In this document: one piece after another, positions 45,749-57,790 of the stretch
Layout of the letters: every line of letters begins with the position of its first letter
How positions within the stretch are numbered: position 1 is the first letter of the stretch
Assembly: GCA_903813345.2 (NCBI GenBank)
Contig: CAIIXF020000003.1
Span: 242,730 to 306,729, forward strand
DNA: 64,000 nt
Direction: 5' to 3'
Source of the DNA: Owenia fusiformis
Lineage: Eukaryota; Annelida; Polychaeta; Sabellida; Oweniidae
Notes under the pieces: model-generated
Database searches by the model: none
What the model was told of the DNA's origin: nothing
Seen by the model: only the letters and a program-made list of their open reading frames with translations
Translations under genes and position numbers: made by a program

Positions 45749-46350
45749 TATTACTTACCGATCATTAATAATTACATTTTGAAATCACGACGACGGGAAA
45801 ATCACTACTGCACAAATAAAATATATAATTTAATAGAGATTCGATATTTGAGAGATTTTTAGAAATACATTTCTAATAATTATGATTCCAAATTCACTAG
45901 TAAACTGTACGTACATCGTACGTATCTGGATTTCGATCATAATTGATTAATCTGTTTATGCGTACCTCTAAGTAAATGAAACAATCATCACATCGTGTTT
46001 ATAAGTGTAATTCAAGGGCGTATAATCTAACATGTCTAATGCTACTCATTTCATGGTATTACTTTCCGATCATTTGATAAAATAGAATACAATTAACATG
46101 TGGAAATCACGGATGACGGGAAAAACAATATTGTATAAATAGAATATATATTTTAATAAGAGATTCGTAATGTAAGAGGTTCGATATTTAACAGATATTT
46201 AGAATGAATTGCGACATTATATTCCAAATTCATGAATAAACTGTACGTATCTGGATTTCATTCATAATTGTTTAATGGTTCCTCATAGATAGTAATAAAG
46301 TCATCACATCGTGTTCATTAGTGTTAATTCGAGGTTGGATAATGTTTTTA
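45749..46350 (+). repeat. Two diverged tandem copies of a 300-bp unit
   Basis: 45749-46045 and 46056-46350 share TTACCGATCATT-like starts, AAATCACG, CTGTACGTATCTGGATTTC and CATCACATCGTGTT in order. A short third start (CAAATCACGATGAGGAC) lies at 46430. No ORF. Confidence 0.7.
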
Positions 46351-47229
46351 TAATATGATGTTATAATTTTACATTTTATTTGTATGTCTGAGTGAGGCTA
46401 AATTAAAAGTAAAACCTGTATAATCAGACGGGCAAATCACGATGAGGACAAATGATTATTTAAATTAGTAAGATAAGTCTGTACATGTAGATTGTTCGTT
46501 GAAGTTGGACCGTCGGTGACTTTTATTCCTACATTTCGTGTCCCTCTCAAACAAATAAGTCAAAGCCAAATATAGTTGAACTGTTTTCGGGATTATTATT
46601 CATTTGTTGTAATACAGATTGACTTATAGACTGATATTGTAATGGGTGGTGCTTGGGATTCACAGAATTATTCTATGATAGTCACAGGATATATTGAAAT
46701 GCGGAGTTTACATTAAAGATCTTGTTTTCAAACAAAAATATTGAAGTACGATATAAGATCGGATATTAGCGTACCCCAGTGGAAAAGAATCAAAAGATAT
46801 TCCAATTTAACACACTGCACAATAATTTGTCATTTTGGAAATTCGTCAATATGACCTTACCATTTTGATCTTAATAAGTTAAAATTTAAACAAGCCCCCC
46901 CCCCCCGGAACTAGCCTTCCCGGTAAAGCCAATGCGACAGATATCTAAGGAAAGTTTCATTTTTATTCTTCATTTCTCTGACTCGGAATAGTTGAACTGA
47001 TAAACATAAATTGCAATTATTATTATTTTGCTCCCTCATTTTGCTCAGTCATGATCAACGCCTTCCTTAAATTTTCTGTCAGATCATCGATCCCAGACTT
47101 CAGCAAATATTCCAATCATATTTTGCGTTTTATCGTCTTTCCCAAAAGCTATACGAGTATGGTTCTTCAACTACTTAATGACAGTGGTTTATCGTTATTT
47201 TTGCAAATATGGATGTTTACACTTCTTGA

Positions 47230-47860
47230 ATCTTATTCTAGGAAGTTTTATAGAGACGGGACTTCCTTTTCACAATGCAATTATATCTGTTTTGTAGGTT
47301 CCCATGGGTAAGATACACACATGAACAATACGGCCCATCCAAAAGGGACAGATCCGTCAGTGGCGTTCTTCAAATTATAGCCCGTGGAGACTAGTTTATG
47401 AATCTTGCCTCAAGTGACGTGTTAATTCCCATGGGTTTGAGAAAGGGGTATACACAGCCCGATACACAGTTGCTCGATACAAGTGCAAACTATGAAATAA
47501 CCATAATATAACAATTATAGATAAATGTTTCGGGCATGCATTGTTTCTGTTTAATTGTTAAATTATTTGATAGCTTATAATAAGCAGACTGATAAGTTGC
47601 TTTTCAGGTATTAAGCGGCGATTAAGGACTGAAAACCAGCGTCACACATTTCCTCGGATATTGTTCCATAAGCAGATATACGTACCTGTTTGCATGTTTT
47701 AATTTTGATTTGATTTGATTGTTTGAAATAGATAGTCTTTAAAATGTTACCAGTGTATGGGGGGGGGGGGGCTGAGATTTCATGTAGGAATTAAAATTAG
47801 AATAAGATTTAAATACGATATGTTTTGTTTGCATCGTTGTATAACGTTGATAAAACACAA
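47230..47860 (+). repeat. Copy C, diverged relative of copies A and B
   Basis: Ordered matches to copy A: GACGGGACTTCC, CTGTTTTGTAGGTTCC, CTTGCCTCAAGT, GAAATAACCATA, GGCATGCATT, a CAGGTRTTA...GCGATTA stretch, GTTTGCATGTTTTAA and ACCAGTGT. It lacks both the LINE and the TIR element. A G-run lies at about 47759-47771. Orientation is the same as A and opposite to B. Confidence 0.7.
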
Positions 47861-50800
47861 AGGGCAGCATTGGAATTACAAAATTGTGCGATTCCCTACC
47901 TCCCAAAATTATTCAAAATTATATTTCTGTCATTTTGATTTCCGTGTCGGGACATTCTGATCTATTAGAGTCTCACTTTATCTAACGCTTTGGTAGGATT
48001 GTACTTGCCCGGGAGTAGTTGCTGTATATCACGTCGGGAGATTAAACCAGTGAATGTTCCGATCGTCGCAACATTCGATACACCGAGAGATTTCCCAGAT
48101 TCATACATGCATACTGTATATTCAGCAGGAATTTTACATACTTTATCATTCCGTTCTTAATATATCGTACAATATTTGTATCCTGTTTCACAGATTCCCC
48201 TTGAAATAGACTAGATGCGAGTAGAAATAATCTTGATTTACGTCATTAAATATTCAAAATTCAGTCAAAGTGATGTCATAGTTTGAAATCTACATGAAAA
48301 AGTACATCTAAAAATACGGTTTTTATCAAATTTGAAAATTACAACAACACGGGCAATATATGGCAGGTTAAATGAGTCGCCAAGATTATAACACGCCGGT
48401 CTATGAAAATTGCCTCAAGTATGTTTGAAATATTTATTAATCCATTTTTCATTTTGATATACTTTTCAAAGGACTTTTTGTTCTATCTATGTGTTTTGTT
48501 TATACTAATCTTTAACAGGAGTTAGCTTACAAGGAATTCCATATAGCCTACAATTGATTTTAATTCATAAAGTTTGCTGATAATTGACTTAAGTATGGTA
48601 AAGCTCTCGAAGAGAGCATGTGCATGATCGCCAATAAAATTGCATTCTTTGTTTTGTTTTGACAGTTAGTTTAGAACTTTAGCCACGCGAAGTATACACG
48701 CAAACGCTTGTGTACTTTTGAAACATTAATTTGTAAGGCTTCAAAGTCATATCCATCTCCTCCGGTGTTATTTCTGTGGTAGAGGTTTTTCAAAAATAAT
48801 TTAAAACTTTTGAGACCTTTGGGGGTATAGGATATACGATCAAATCACATGTCCTTCTATTTTTAGTTTTTTTTCCTGAAGGATAAGAAAATAAAAATCA
48901 AACATAGAGAGGCAAAGACGTAAAAATGTGGGGAAGTTATTTAATTTATGCTTTTCTATGAATATAATTGCGACTTCCATGACATTTGACAAAGTCAGAC
49001 CCCTAGTCAGAGAAGGGGGGGGGGGGTTCAAGAACGCCTCTCTCCAAAATTTATTTAAAATCATGCAGTTTTTCATCATTCTGAGCTTTTTTTAACTTAA
49101 GTGATGACCAATGTTGTTTAATGTGGACCCCCTGCCCCCATCACTCTGGAAGTGATCATGATACACTCAATCCACAAGGTGGGTCTAAAGATTAAAACCT
49201 AGACGATCTCTGTAATCAAAGGCTAAGACGATATTTTCTATAATCAGAGTCCTAGACGACTTCTGCTGCAATCAGAGTCCTGGATGATGTTTAGACTTTT
49301 CTGTAATCAAAGTAGCCAAACATCCGCAGAGCACGGAAATTGATGGATTAGTGAATGGTCTTTGGTTTGTTTTCTTAACTATTGTAAGGAATAAAATTAA
49401 GATTTAAAATTTCACCCCCCCCCTCCTCCGTTTAATTTCGATTCAAACAAAATCAAACGGGAATGATTATCTTACAAGGTAGGCTGAGACTTACAGACTT
49501 AAGACAATAAAAGACGATAATTAACCTGATTGCAACCTGTGTCTTATTAGCGTCTGTTATTTATTACTGCTTGACCAGTACCAGACTGATTGCGTATTGA
49601 TAATCAAACCGGTCGTGGGATGCAATGATATATCTAAATTTATCCCATGATACTACTTCCCGATGAATAACACCTTGGAATATTTTTGATTTCGAAAGAA
49701 AATCGTATTGTCCCGCCAAATCCCGCTCACGAAAATGATATACTCCCATTTGAAAATTAAGAGATTTTGAGACGTAAGGAGTATGAAGCCGCCTATTAAG
49801 CATAGTGTAATTGTAATTTCATGCTCTGACATAGCATACCAGTGTATTCCTTCAGTCATACAATATTGTAATAGCTTGATGGATCAAGATGCTGATAAGA
49901 CAGTTAAAGTCGTAGAAACCTTAGCAATAGCGAATGTGTTTGGTCCCTCTAATTAATATAATATGAATATTGTTACAATATAACTGTATTGAATTTTTCT
50001 ATGTTGATGTGTTTATGTTATATATCTACAATAAAAATTCCATACAGTTAAGTCACCGGACATTTTGTAGACTAATAATATAACAGACTTCTGGTTTTGT
50101 TTCATACACAATTTAGATAAGGATTGTGAACTTTAGATTTTATGAAGAGAGTTCTTTATATCTATATAATTACGTTTTGAGTTGGAGGAAATTTACTCAA
50201 TATCACTTTGATGTCTCGGTCACCTGGCCATAAAAGGCATTTGCTTAATATGATATTCATTTTTTACAGGTTGTTTCCATTAACGGGGTGATACAGGCCT
50301 GTGAAGTGTTTGGCTATGCACGGACCTCAAGGATGACACGGGGTGGAAGAGGGGCAAGGGTTGGTGCAAGTCCCGGGGTGCAAGTCCCGGGGTGCAAGTC
50401 TGCATTCCCAGACTCCAGATAGGAGTGAAACGCATCATGGGATTAAATGCATTCTTTGAAGTTTACAGAAACAGTTGAATATAATTCAGAATTGAAGTGA
50501 ATCCACATGATCATTTGCGTTGAACAATGCGTTTATAGAGAGGTTTCGCAAGTTTTTAGCTCAACGTGTTGTGTTCACCAGATTTATAACCCTTTACATT
50601 CGTTCGACTTCACTTCTTAATTAAAAGAGAGCTTCATCTTCTGTAGTTTATTTCTAGGCTCTGCGCGTAGGGTACAGCACTAAAACGAGTTGAGGTTAAT
50701 CCATTGTGCGAAACCTCTCTAATACCAGAGGGGTTATTCATCAAGCTAAATGACCCCTCGAGGCGATATATATGTTATATGTTACAGTTACATGTTACAG

Positions 50801-51274
50801 TTACATGTTAAATTGTTAAGACTTGAAAGTTAATAATTAAGTTTTTTGCGTTATCTTTCAGATACTTATAATTATTACACGTTGCTCTCATTTAATGCTG
50901 TTGGATAGAATATTAGGCTGAAAAGAATCAAAATTTTAGCCCATATCTGAGCGAATGGTATAAATTCACATAGTTCTGATTACAATGAGAATTCTAAAAA
51001 ATTTCCTGGCATTTCCTTTACGTTTATAATCACGTATCATGCTTATTTACTAGATCAATACAGACTCGATTTCCTTTGCCCACCTTCAGCATTGTTATGT
51101 AATGACGGGAAACAGTCACTGTAATCTTCTAATCAGCCGTTTGTTTTTATTGTAATTAGGAAACTAGTCAATTTTGATTTCGTATTGTTTCAATGAACAA
51201 AAAGCACATTAGTTAGCATTTCAAGGAAGGGGGGGGGGGGTGTAAACAATTACTGACTGTCAAGTACATGTATC
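47861..51274. other. Interior of the putative giant element
   Basis: No ORF above background. Contains four degenerate repeats of an AATCAGAGTCCTAGACGA unit (49190-49315), three tandem GTGCAAGTCCCGGG units (50362-50402), and G-runs at about 49016-49026 and 51231-51240. Confidence 0.5.
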
Positions 51275-54045
51275 TCTCACGAGGCCCTATTTCCCCAACC
51301 CTCCACTCATGCATACGCCTATCATATAATGGATAGGAAAATATATAACATTCCAACAGATACTGTCTGGACCTCCTACACTTTTACACCGGGTCTCTTC
51401 TTGAACCCCTCCCATATTCTAATGTTTCTCGAAACTGCTCATGTAAACTTTGTAAGGCAATGCAGGGTTTGCTACGGGTGTGACTTGCAATGTATAACTT
51501 ACTTGTAACTTACTTGTACTTGTATAACTTACTTGTACTTGTATAAGAAATAAAAACAAATAAACAAACATAAAAACTTGTGCTCATAATTAATACGGTG
51601 ATAAGCAACAAAACGTCAAAATAAAATTTTGAAGTTTCAAAAACAGCCATGCACTACCCTGCATTTTAGCTGAAATTAAGTTTATTCCAAATAACTTATG
51701 TAACGAAATGGAAATGATTCGAAAAATAACAATTCGATGAACATTTCACAATGAAGCAAACAAAACCAGATAGTAAAGAATTATTCTAATTTAAACCGAC
51801 GTGAAACCTCAACCCTAAAGACACTGGTGACATTTGAAAGACTAATTTCTTAATCTAATTTCAACAAAACAAATCAAAACTTAAACAGGTTGACGGTCGT
51901 TGTAGTTTATAGACCATGCTAACAAAGTTTAAACATTTTATTTACGGCTTATTTAAAACATGCAAACGGGTGTATTTACTGAAGGAATATGTTAGGAAAT
52001 ATATTTAAAGTGTATTCATGCCTGCAATCATCGCTGGTAACACCTGAAAAACAACTTCTTAAAATACAAACATAATTCACTGCACTGCTGTATACGTCTA
52101 CCTGCTCTCAAATCTAATAATGAAACGAAAAAAAATAATGCATGCCAAACTTTTATATATTGTAATATTATCTATGGTTATTTCAAAGTTTTACTCTTGT
52201 TTTACGGAAGTCCCGTCTAAATAAAACTCCTGATTTCAAGTTTTTTGTAAACATACACCATTGCATGTTGATGGTTGGCATGACCTGCAGGTTACGATGA
52301 CAAATGAATGTTACGTCAATAGAATATAGCGTTTGACCATCTCTGATCATAAAAATGAGTTGATAGAAATTCAAGTAACATGTATCAAGTTCATTTTATC
52401 ACGGACTACAACTATTGATTCCAAATCTGGTTCACTGAACGGCTCAATAATTAGTAGTAAAGCGTATTTTATAGAGTCAGTAGTCTGGTGGCAGTTTAGA
52501 AATCCCGCGTTCGAACACTTATAATACTCCTAGATTTTAATATAACAATACGGTTTTTGCAATACGTTGTTTTTATTCACCTGTAGACACACCTGGTGAT
52601 CGGAAAATATGAACGGATCGGAGGGGGTGGGGTTGGTGAAGATTTGTTGAATTTTCTATCAAAAATGGGCTGACCTCCCTCCTCCGTTCATTTTGTCCGA
52701 TCGCTGGGCGTGATAGATAATGTATTGAACGTTTTTATGTGTTTCTTATTGAACGAAATGTGTATTTTGGACTAACAATGTAATTCATAATAAATACAAG
52801 TATTTCAAGAATTGCCATACTGCACGTAAAACGGGTAGCCGTAGCTTCTTCACTGATGTACGATCGGATATACTACATGTACTTAAAAAAGTTTTGTTGC
52901 GACTAATAAAACAGATCATCTTTAATGTAAAAATAACAGGTGCACTTCATATAATCAATTTTAGATACTGTATTTAGTAATATTATGAATCCCAAACACA
53001 ACGCATTAATTAAATGCATGTTTAAGTGTTAATTAGCCTATTAGAATAAATATATTAAAACTATTATGAACAGATAATTCATTGATATGTATTTATTCAA
53101 CTCTAATGGGCTTTTCTCTTTTAACTGCTACATGCCTCTCGATTTACAGATTTACAGATTTCGAGCCATCAAAGTCAGATTAGGCAAAGCCCTTATCCTC
53201 AATCAAAAAATAATATTGGTAAGGAAGTCGGACATGTTTGATACCATTTCTCATCTCTTTTCTGCTTTTAAAATACCGACTTGAATCACAATTTGGGTAC
53301 AATCATTGCATCAGATCTGAAAATATCAATATTGTACTCACTGGTTTTGTGATCGAAAGGTAGTTTTTCGTATAACAAATATATGAGTTATAGATTATAT
53401 AATTTGTGTGTTTTTTATGAAAAATAACATGCTACCCGCAGGTGACAAATATTTTGACCACAGCCGTGATACTGTTTTAACTCGTATTTGAAAACAGATT
53501 GCCGAGAGACTGAATTGTTCATTTTCTTTTAAAAAATATACGACTGAAAACTTACTTCGTCAAATTTTGGCCATTGCTATCCCCCCAGCCCCCGGATACA
53601 TTCCAATATAAAAATAAATTAACACCATCAAATCTTTTCATTCCAAAACACAAAACGCCTAGGCGCGTGCCGGTGTGATTTCAGGCATGATCAGTACTGT
53701 ACATTTCTTAAAAGAAATGAGATGTTATGGTTTATCATGATGCATTCTCCGATCCACGTTGGAGTTGGCCAATGCATCGAGGAGTGCACCAGCTTTCAGT
53801 CAGAGATTTTTTGAGCGTTTTGGCTATACATTGGATCCCAGACAGTTATCTAATTCTCAGACATTTGATTAGTCTAGATATTTGTACTTCCTTTGACCAG
53901 TGAATGGTGTGACTGAAATTCGAATCTAATCTGTTTCATTTTTATGTAAATTGAAAGAAAATAAAGTTTTGTTTTTAATGTTTTAACAATCTTAACGTTT
54001 TGCGTGCAGCGCAGCTTAATACGACAATCAAAGGAAAGAATAAGA
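51275..54045 (-). repeat. Copy B, inverted, uninterrupted version of copy A
   Basis: Reverse complement matches copy A almost base for base outside the insertions. It preserves the empty target sites of the LINE (near 52090, GACGT once) and of the TIR element (51815-51820, CTTTAG once). It lacks about 390 bp found in A (junction near 52205). No ORF of note. Confidence 0.9.
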
Positions 54046-54814
54046 ACATGTCTTTTATTTGTTATTTCAGCTCGTACAATATCCCCGTTATAAAACCAAA
54101 ATACGCTCCTTGATCATCGCAGAAATGGTCTTGCAACAAACCTCTATGTGCCCGCTTGTCTCTGTAACTTAATAAATAAAAAATACTAAATATAAAATAC
54201 GATTCTGAATAAAACTTTATAAGAACGTGGTTTGCGTTATTTATTTATTTATTCATTTATACGAACGCGCTCGTCTTTTGAACTGAGTATGGAAATACAC
54301 CAAGCCAAGTGGCCATTAAGTAATAATAATTATTGTACACGTATTGCTTTCCAAGAATTATTAATAAATGTACGTTCCCAAATAAAATAAAAAAATAGAA
54401 GAAGAATCTGGACAGAATTCCCACTTCTTGCAGTCGATCAATCCAATAAACAATATCAAGTTTAAAATCAGACAATATGCGCCGGCCGTAAAAGTTTCTG
54501 AATTTAATAACAAAGTACATGTGACTGTGTAATTATATCCATTGATGTTGTAAACTAGACTACATGAAGGTTCAGGTAGAAACATATAAAACTGCTATAT
54601 ATCTCTGGTTAAAGCAAAACAATTAATTAAGCTTTTAATTATCGATCCTCTGTATATTACACGATCGACCAGGAGTAATCGCCACTGTACAGTAGCATTC
54701 GATTTAGGCGGCTTTATTAATTCATGAATTTTGTTTCAAGAATATGATTTAAATATAAAATACATTGAACAATTGCCGGTTGAATTAGACTCACAGTTGC
54801 CCTGTCTTAATTTT
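54046..54814. other. AT-rich segment between copy B and the right array
   Basis: No gene. Holds a TTTA microsatellite (54238-54256). The small 87- and 74-codon minus frames have no motif. Confidence 0.5.
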
Positions 54815-55022
54815 GCATTGATCGATGCATTCCTCGATCCACCGATGCACATTGGACGTTGCATCGAGAAATGCGTCGGTCGGCGCATAAAACGTGCCGA
54901 TCGGTGCATCGTTAAAATGCGCCGAGATGCATTTCGGCGCGCCGATGTTGCATCGATCGTCGCATCGATCGTTGCACCGGTCGGTGCATCGATCGGTGCA
55001 TCTATCGTCGCACCGAGGTGTG
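54815..55022 (-). repeat. Right CpG-rich 12-13-bp array
   Basis: The same class of units as the left array in inverted overall orientation, about 15 units (GATCGGTGCATC, GATCGTCGCATC, CGGTCGGTGCATC). It ends in GTCGCACCGAGGTGTGATG, the complement of the left terminus motif. Confidence 0.85.
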
Positions 55023-55046
55023 ATGGCCGCTCTGGTCTGTACTGTA

Positions 55047-55190
55047 CCTATGGCCTCTATTTCTCAAACAACGATCCGTTGGTAACAAGTACTATTATAT
55101 CAGAACTGAAAAAAGCTGATTCAAGAATAAGACTTGTATTCTGCACATCTGCTATCGGCATGGGTTTTGATTCATGCCAAAAACCCCCAC
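55047..55190 (+). pseudogene. RecQ/superfamily 2 helicase motif V fragment
   Basis: The plus frame contains LKKADSRIRLVFCTSAIGMG FD in order. This matches the helicase C-terminal lobe segment ending in motif V (xxVVxATSAxGMGxD), where Gly and Asp contact DNA and nucleotide. The likeness stops after FDSCQ. No other helicase motifs are visible nearby, so it is a scrap of a RecQ-type helicase lying directly at the right end of the 9.5-kb element. Confidence 0.55.
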
Positions 55191-55353
55191 TTTGGCTACT
55201 TTTGCCCCGGATACGGCGCGTCAGACAAAAAAATTCTGAAGTATCACATAAAAATACATAAGAAACAAGTAATTTTAATTTGTTCACTGGTAAAAAAACA
55301 TTTTTGTGTGCTAGCTTACTACCTAATATGTCTTCATTTTTTGTAAATGTTAG

Positions 55354-55489
55354 AAAATGGACAGCAGTACCAGCCTGTATCTCTTTCAGATACTTTAGAA
55401 GGATAGATTATCCTCATGATTTGATAAAATCACATCTTTTTGCCAAAACAAATACACAGAGACAGAGATGTCCAAGTTGTTCTCATCAG
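55354..55489 (+). CDS. Possible 136-bp exon, unrecognised
   Basis: Acceptor TTTTGTAAATGTTAG and donor CAG|GTAAGC bound a frame that is fully open: KWTAVPACISFRYFRRIDYP ... then QRQRCPSCSHQ, with a CPSC knuckle at the end. Good splice signals on both sides. No family is assigned. It could be part of the helicase-like gene or of an unrelated gene. Confidence 0.35.
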
Positions 55490-55544
55490 GTAAGCTACAG
55501 TGTACTGTAAGCCTAAACTGTAGGCTAGCCTATAAGCTTACTGA

Positions 55545-56225
55545 AGTAGCAGCTGAAGTAGCAGCTCCGTTGTATGCATTGCTTAGAAAGAATGTTGTTT
55601 TTCAATGGGAAAAAAAGATAATGCTTTCAACGAAATCAAACGAATGATATGCAACGGGCCGGTATTAGCTTTTTACAACGTTTCTCCTCCTACTATTGTT
55701 AGCGCAGATAGTTCTAGCTACAGAATCGGGGCGTGTCTTCTTCAGAAAAGTAAAGATGACATTTGGAGACCGGTTGCATTCGGATCAAGAAGTTTATCTG
55801 AATCGGAAAAGAAGTATGCCCAAATTGAGAAGGAATGCCTTGCTTCGGTATGGGGGTGTGAACATTTTTCCAGATATTTAGTTGGTTTACCCGAATTTGA
55901 AATTTTTATGGACCACAAACCCCTTGTGCCTTTGATAAATTCCAAAGACATTGATAAAGCGCCGATTAGGTGCCAGAGACTTCTTATGCGATTGATGCGC
56001 TTCAACGTGCGTGCTAAGTATGTCCCTGGTAAGGATATGGTGATAGCGGATACATTGTACATTGTCAAATGAAATCGTGTAATGAAAATCAGGATGATTT
56101 GGAAGTAGATAAGTCATATTTTGCAGAACAAGGTAGTACTATGTTGAGTTTATATAACGGAATTATAACACATGGCTCGCATGTTGTCGTACCTCGGAGT
56201 TTGCAGAACAAACACCAGACTACAG
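55545..56225 (+). pseudogene. Ty3/gypsy pol fragment: RNase H and integrase start
   Basis: The frame includes [20 protein letters not shown] (connection region) and then an RNase H-like domain: [43 protein letters not shown] split over the domain, and [19 protein letters not shown] and E positions of the RNase H active site (SAD, EKE, MDH) are visible. [12 protein letters not shown] marks the domain end, followed by a premature stop (56070-56072). The next frame holds NGIITHGSHVVVPRSLQNK, like the sequence just before the integrase zinc finger. RT proper, integrase core and LTRs are absent. The fragment ends where the 630-bp inverted repeat begins. Confidence 0.85.
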
Positions 56226-56836
56226 GGTGGATTAGGATCAATGACACACATAAAAATTAATTTAAGAATATTTCATGATAATTATCTCAAACAAAAGCAG
56301 TTAGCGAAGGATACATTTCAATACACTCAATAAATAGTTATCACTTTTGACTATATATACATATCTCATGGGAATGTATTTCCATCTGCTCAAGATATCA
56401 TATTTTAGCTTCGAAAATCACAATCGTTGGATAATACATTTGTCTCAGAATGATAGGCCACCCTGTAGCAATGTAGCTTTCACTTGAAGTGTACCCTTGA
56501 GAATAATGAACTTACTTTCAAATTGGTCTTGCTTTTGTGGTGTATGTGGCTTTTTAGCAAATCTGCCACGCTCATTTCTTTCCAGAACCATCTTGTTCAC
56601 ATGTAACACTAGGCTATACGCGCATGTATAGACAGATGACATAGATATACATATAAATTATATATTGCACCTGTATTTACTTACATAGGAATATTCCCTT
56701 TGGAAAAATGCAAATGCATGAACATATATTTTCATCTTATATATGACTTCAAGCTAACATATTATTTCATATTTATATTTTCAAAGTTAGTCTAACATAA
56801 ATAATAGATCCATGAGAACAATATTCTTTGTTTTCA
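56207..56836 (-). repeat. 630-bp inverted repeat, left arm (partner 60155-60785)
   Basis: Near-identical inverse of 60155-60785, from CAAACACCAGACTACAGGGT to the AACAAAGAATATTG region. It contains, on the minus strand, a copy of the initial exon described at 60401. The two arms bracket 3.3 kb. Confidence 0.9.
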
Positions 56837-57457
56837 TGGTTAATACTTGCCAATTGTTTGAAGTACTAGGCTACGTATGAAATACTGCATTTTAGGTAGT
56901 TGTTAACAGTGAGCCCAAGATGTCTAGCCAACCCCTGCCCCCAGGAATTTCATAAAAGATGTACCCTCTTACAGGTGAGACCTACATGTAGCTACTCAGT
57001 AGATCAACACATTATTGCCATAATGTAATCACTCCTGGATGCTGCACTTTTAATAAGATCTGCAAGTAATTTCGTTGATATTAATTTAGGAGGAAAATGA
57101 CACATTGCAAGAGTGTATAAAACATCAAGCTATGAATGTCTTATTGGCTACAAGTGAAAACGAGCACAACTCATTTGAATTCATACAATTTCATGTTCTT
57201 ATTTTCAATAAGACACAATGAATTTCTTGTACAAGGAGAGAAGTGCTGCAGAAAGAGGAACTTTGTACCATATTTGCAATCTCTTCTCCCACAAATGCAA
57301 TCGAGAGTGGGTAAAATGTCTGCATTGCAAAAGAATGGGCTTTGAACCTTGACGTTGAGTGGTTCTTCACAAAAGTGGATCGCATATTGGGCTTCACAGT
57401 GTTTTCAACGGACCAGTTAATGAAAATTATATATGTCTGACCATTGTGAGACACAAA
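56837..57457. other. Between-arm DNA with a weak coding trace
   Basis: A plus frame at about 57219-57345 reads YKERSAAERGTLYHICNLFS then HKCNREWVKCLHCKRMGFEP. A-E-R-GTLY is reminiscent of a multicopy invertebrate family, but the match is too short to name. Nothing else is seen. Confidence 0.25.
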
Positions 57458-57571
57458 ACACAGGTCAGGACTGCTGAAATAAAGATGACATCACTAATGA
57501 TGGCACACAACATCCCTCTTATTTTTGCTGGTCACCTCAGAGAGTCAGTCAAGAAATGTTTTTCTAATTGA
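57458..57571 (+). pseudogene. hAT/BED-type protein fragment
   Basis: AEIKMTSLMMAHNIPLIFAG then HLRESVKKCFSN, stop at 57571. The pattern A-E-x-x...HN-x-P...DHL...F-P-D-S is typical of the segment after the BED finger in hAT-like transposases and their domesticated relatives. The usual Asp of the DH pair is Gly here and the frame ends at once. Very short fragment. Confidence 0.4.
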
Positions 57572-57624
57572 AAATTTGTGTGACAGTCTAAGTAGCTTTA
57601 AATCATCATACTATCACTTAAGTT

Positions 57625-57720
57625 AAGTATGATGATTGGGCATTAAGGTATGATCATTGGGCAGTAATGTATGATCCTCCTGGGGCAGTAATGTAGTATC
57701 ATTGGGCAGTAAGCTTTGAT
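57625..57720 (+). repeat. About 23-bp tandem repeat, four copies
   Basis: ATTGGGCAGTAATGTATGATC-type units (57635, 57658, 57676, 57699 region), the third containing CTGGGGCAGTAATG. Confidence 0.7.
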
Positions 57721-57790
57721 CCTTGTGTATGTTTTTACGAGCAAATGGTGCAACTCACTGAATTATAATTGTTATTTTTTTATTTTACAG

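Larger units (their letters stand above)
45512..55046. mobile_element. Putative 9.5-kb element with CpG-rich terminal arrays
   Basis: Left terminus TACAGTACAGATCTTGCACC and right terminus, read inward, TACAGTACAGACC. Both continue into CATCACAC and CGGTGCG, giving about 37-bp imperfect TIRs (45512-45548; 55010-55046). TA may be the target duplication. Just inside each end lies a roughly 200-bp CpG-rich array of 12-13-bp GATCGGTGCATC-type units in otherwise AT-rich DNA. The interior carries a diverged and a good copy of the same 2.8-kb sequence in opposite orientations (47.2 and 51.3-54.0 kb). No transposase ORF is visible, so if this is one element it is non-autonomous. The alternative is two separate elements of the same family that face each other. 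Confidence 0.55.

Noticed and set aside
50770-50812. Possible regulatory repeat ATGTTACAGTTAC
   Set aside because: Only three short imperfect copies, with nothing transcribed nearby.
54257-54585. Membrane-protein-like minus ORFs
   Set aside because: Hydrophobic because of AT-rich codons; no start context, motif or splice support.
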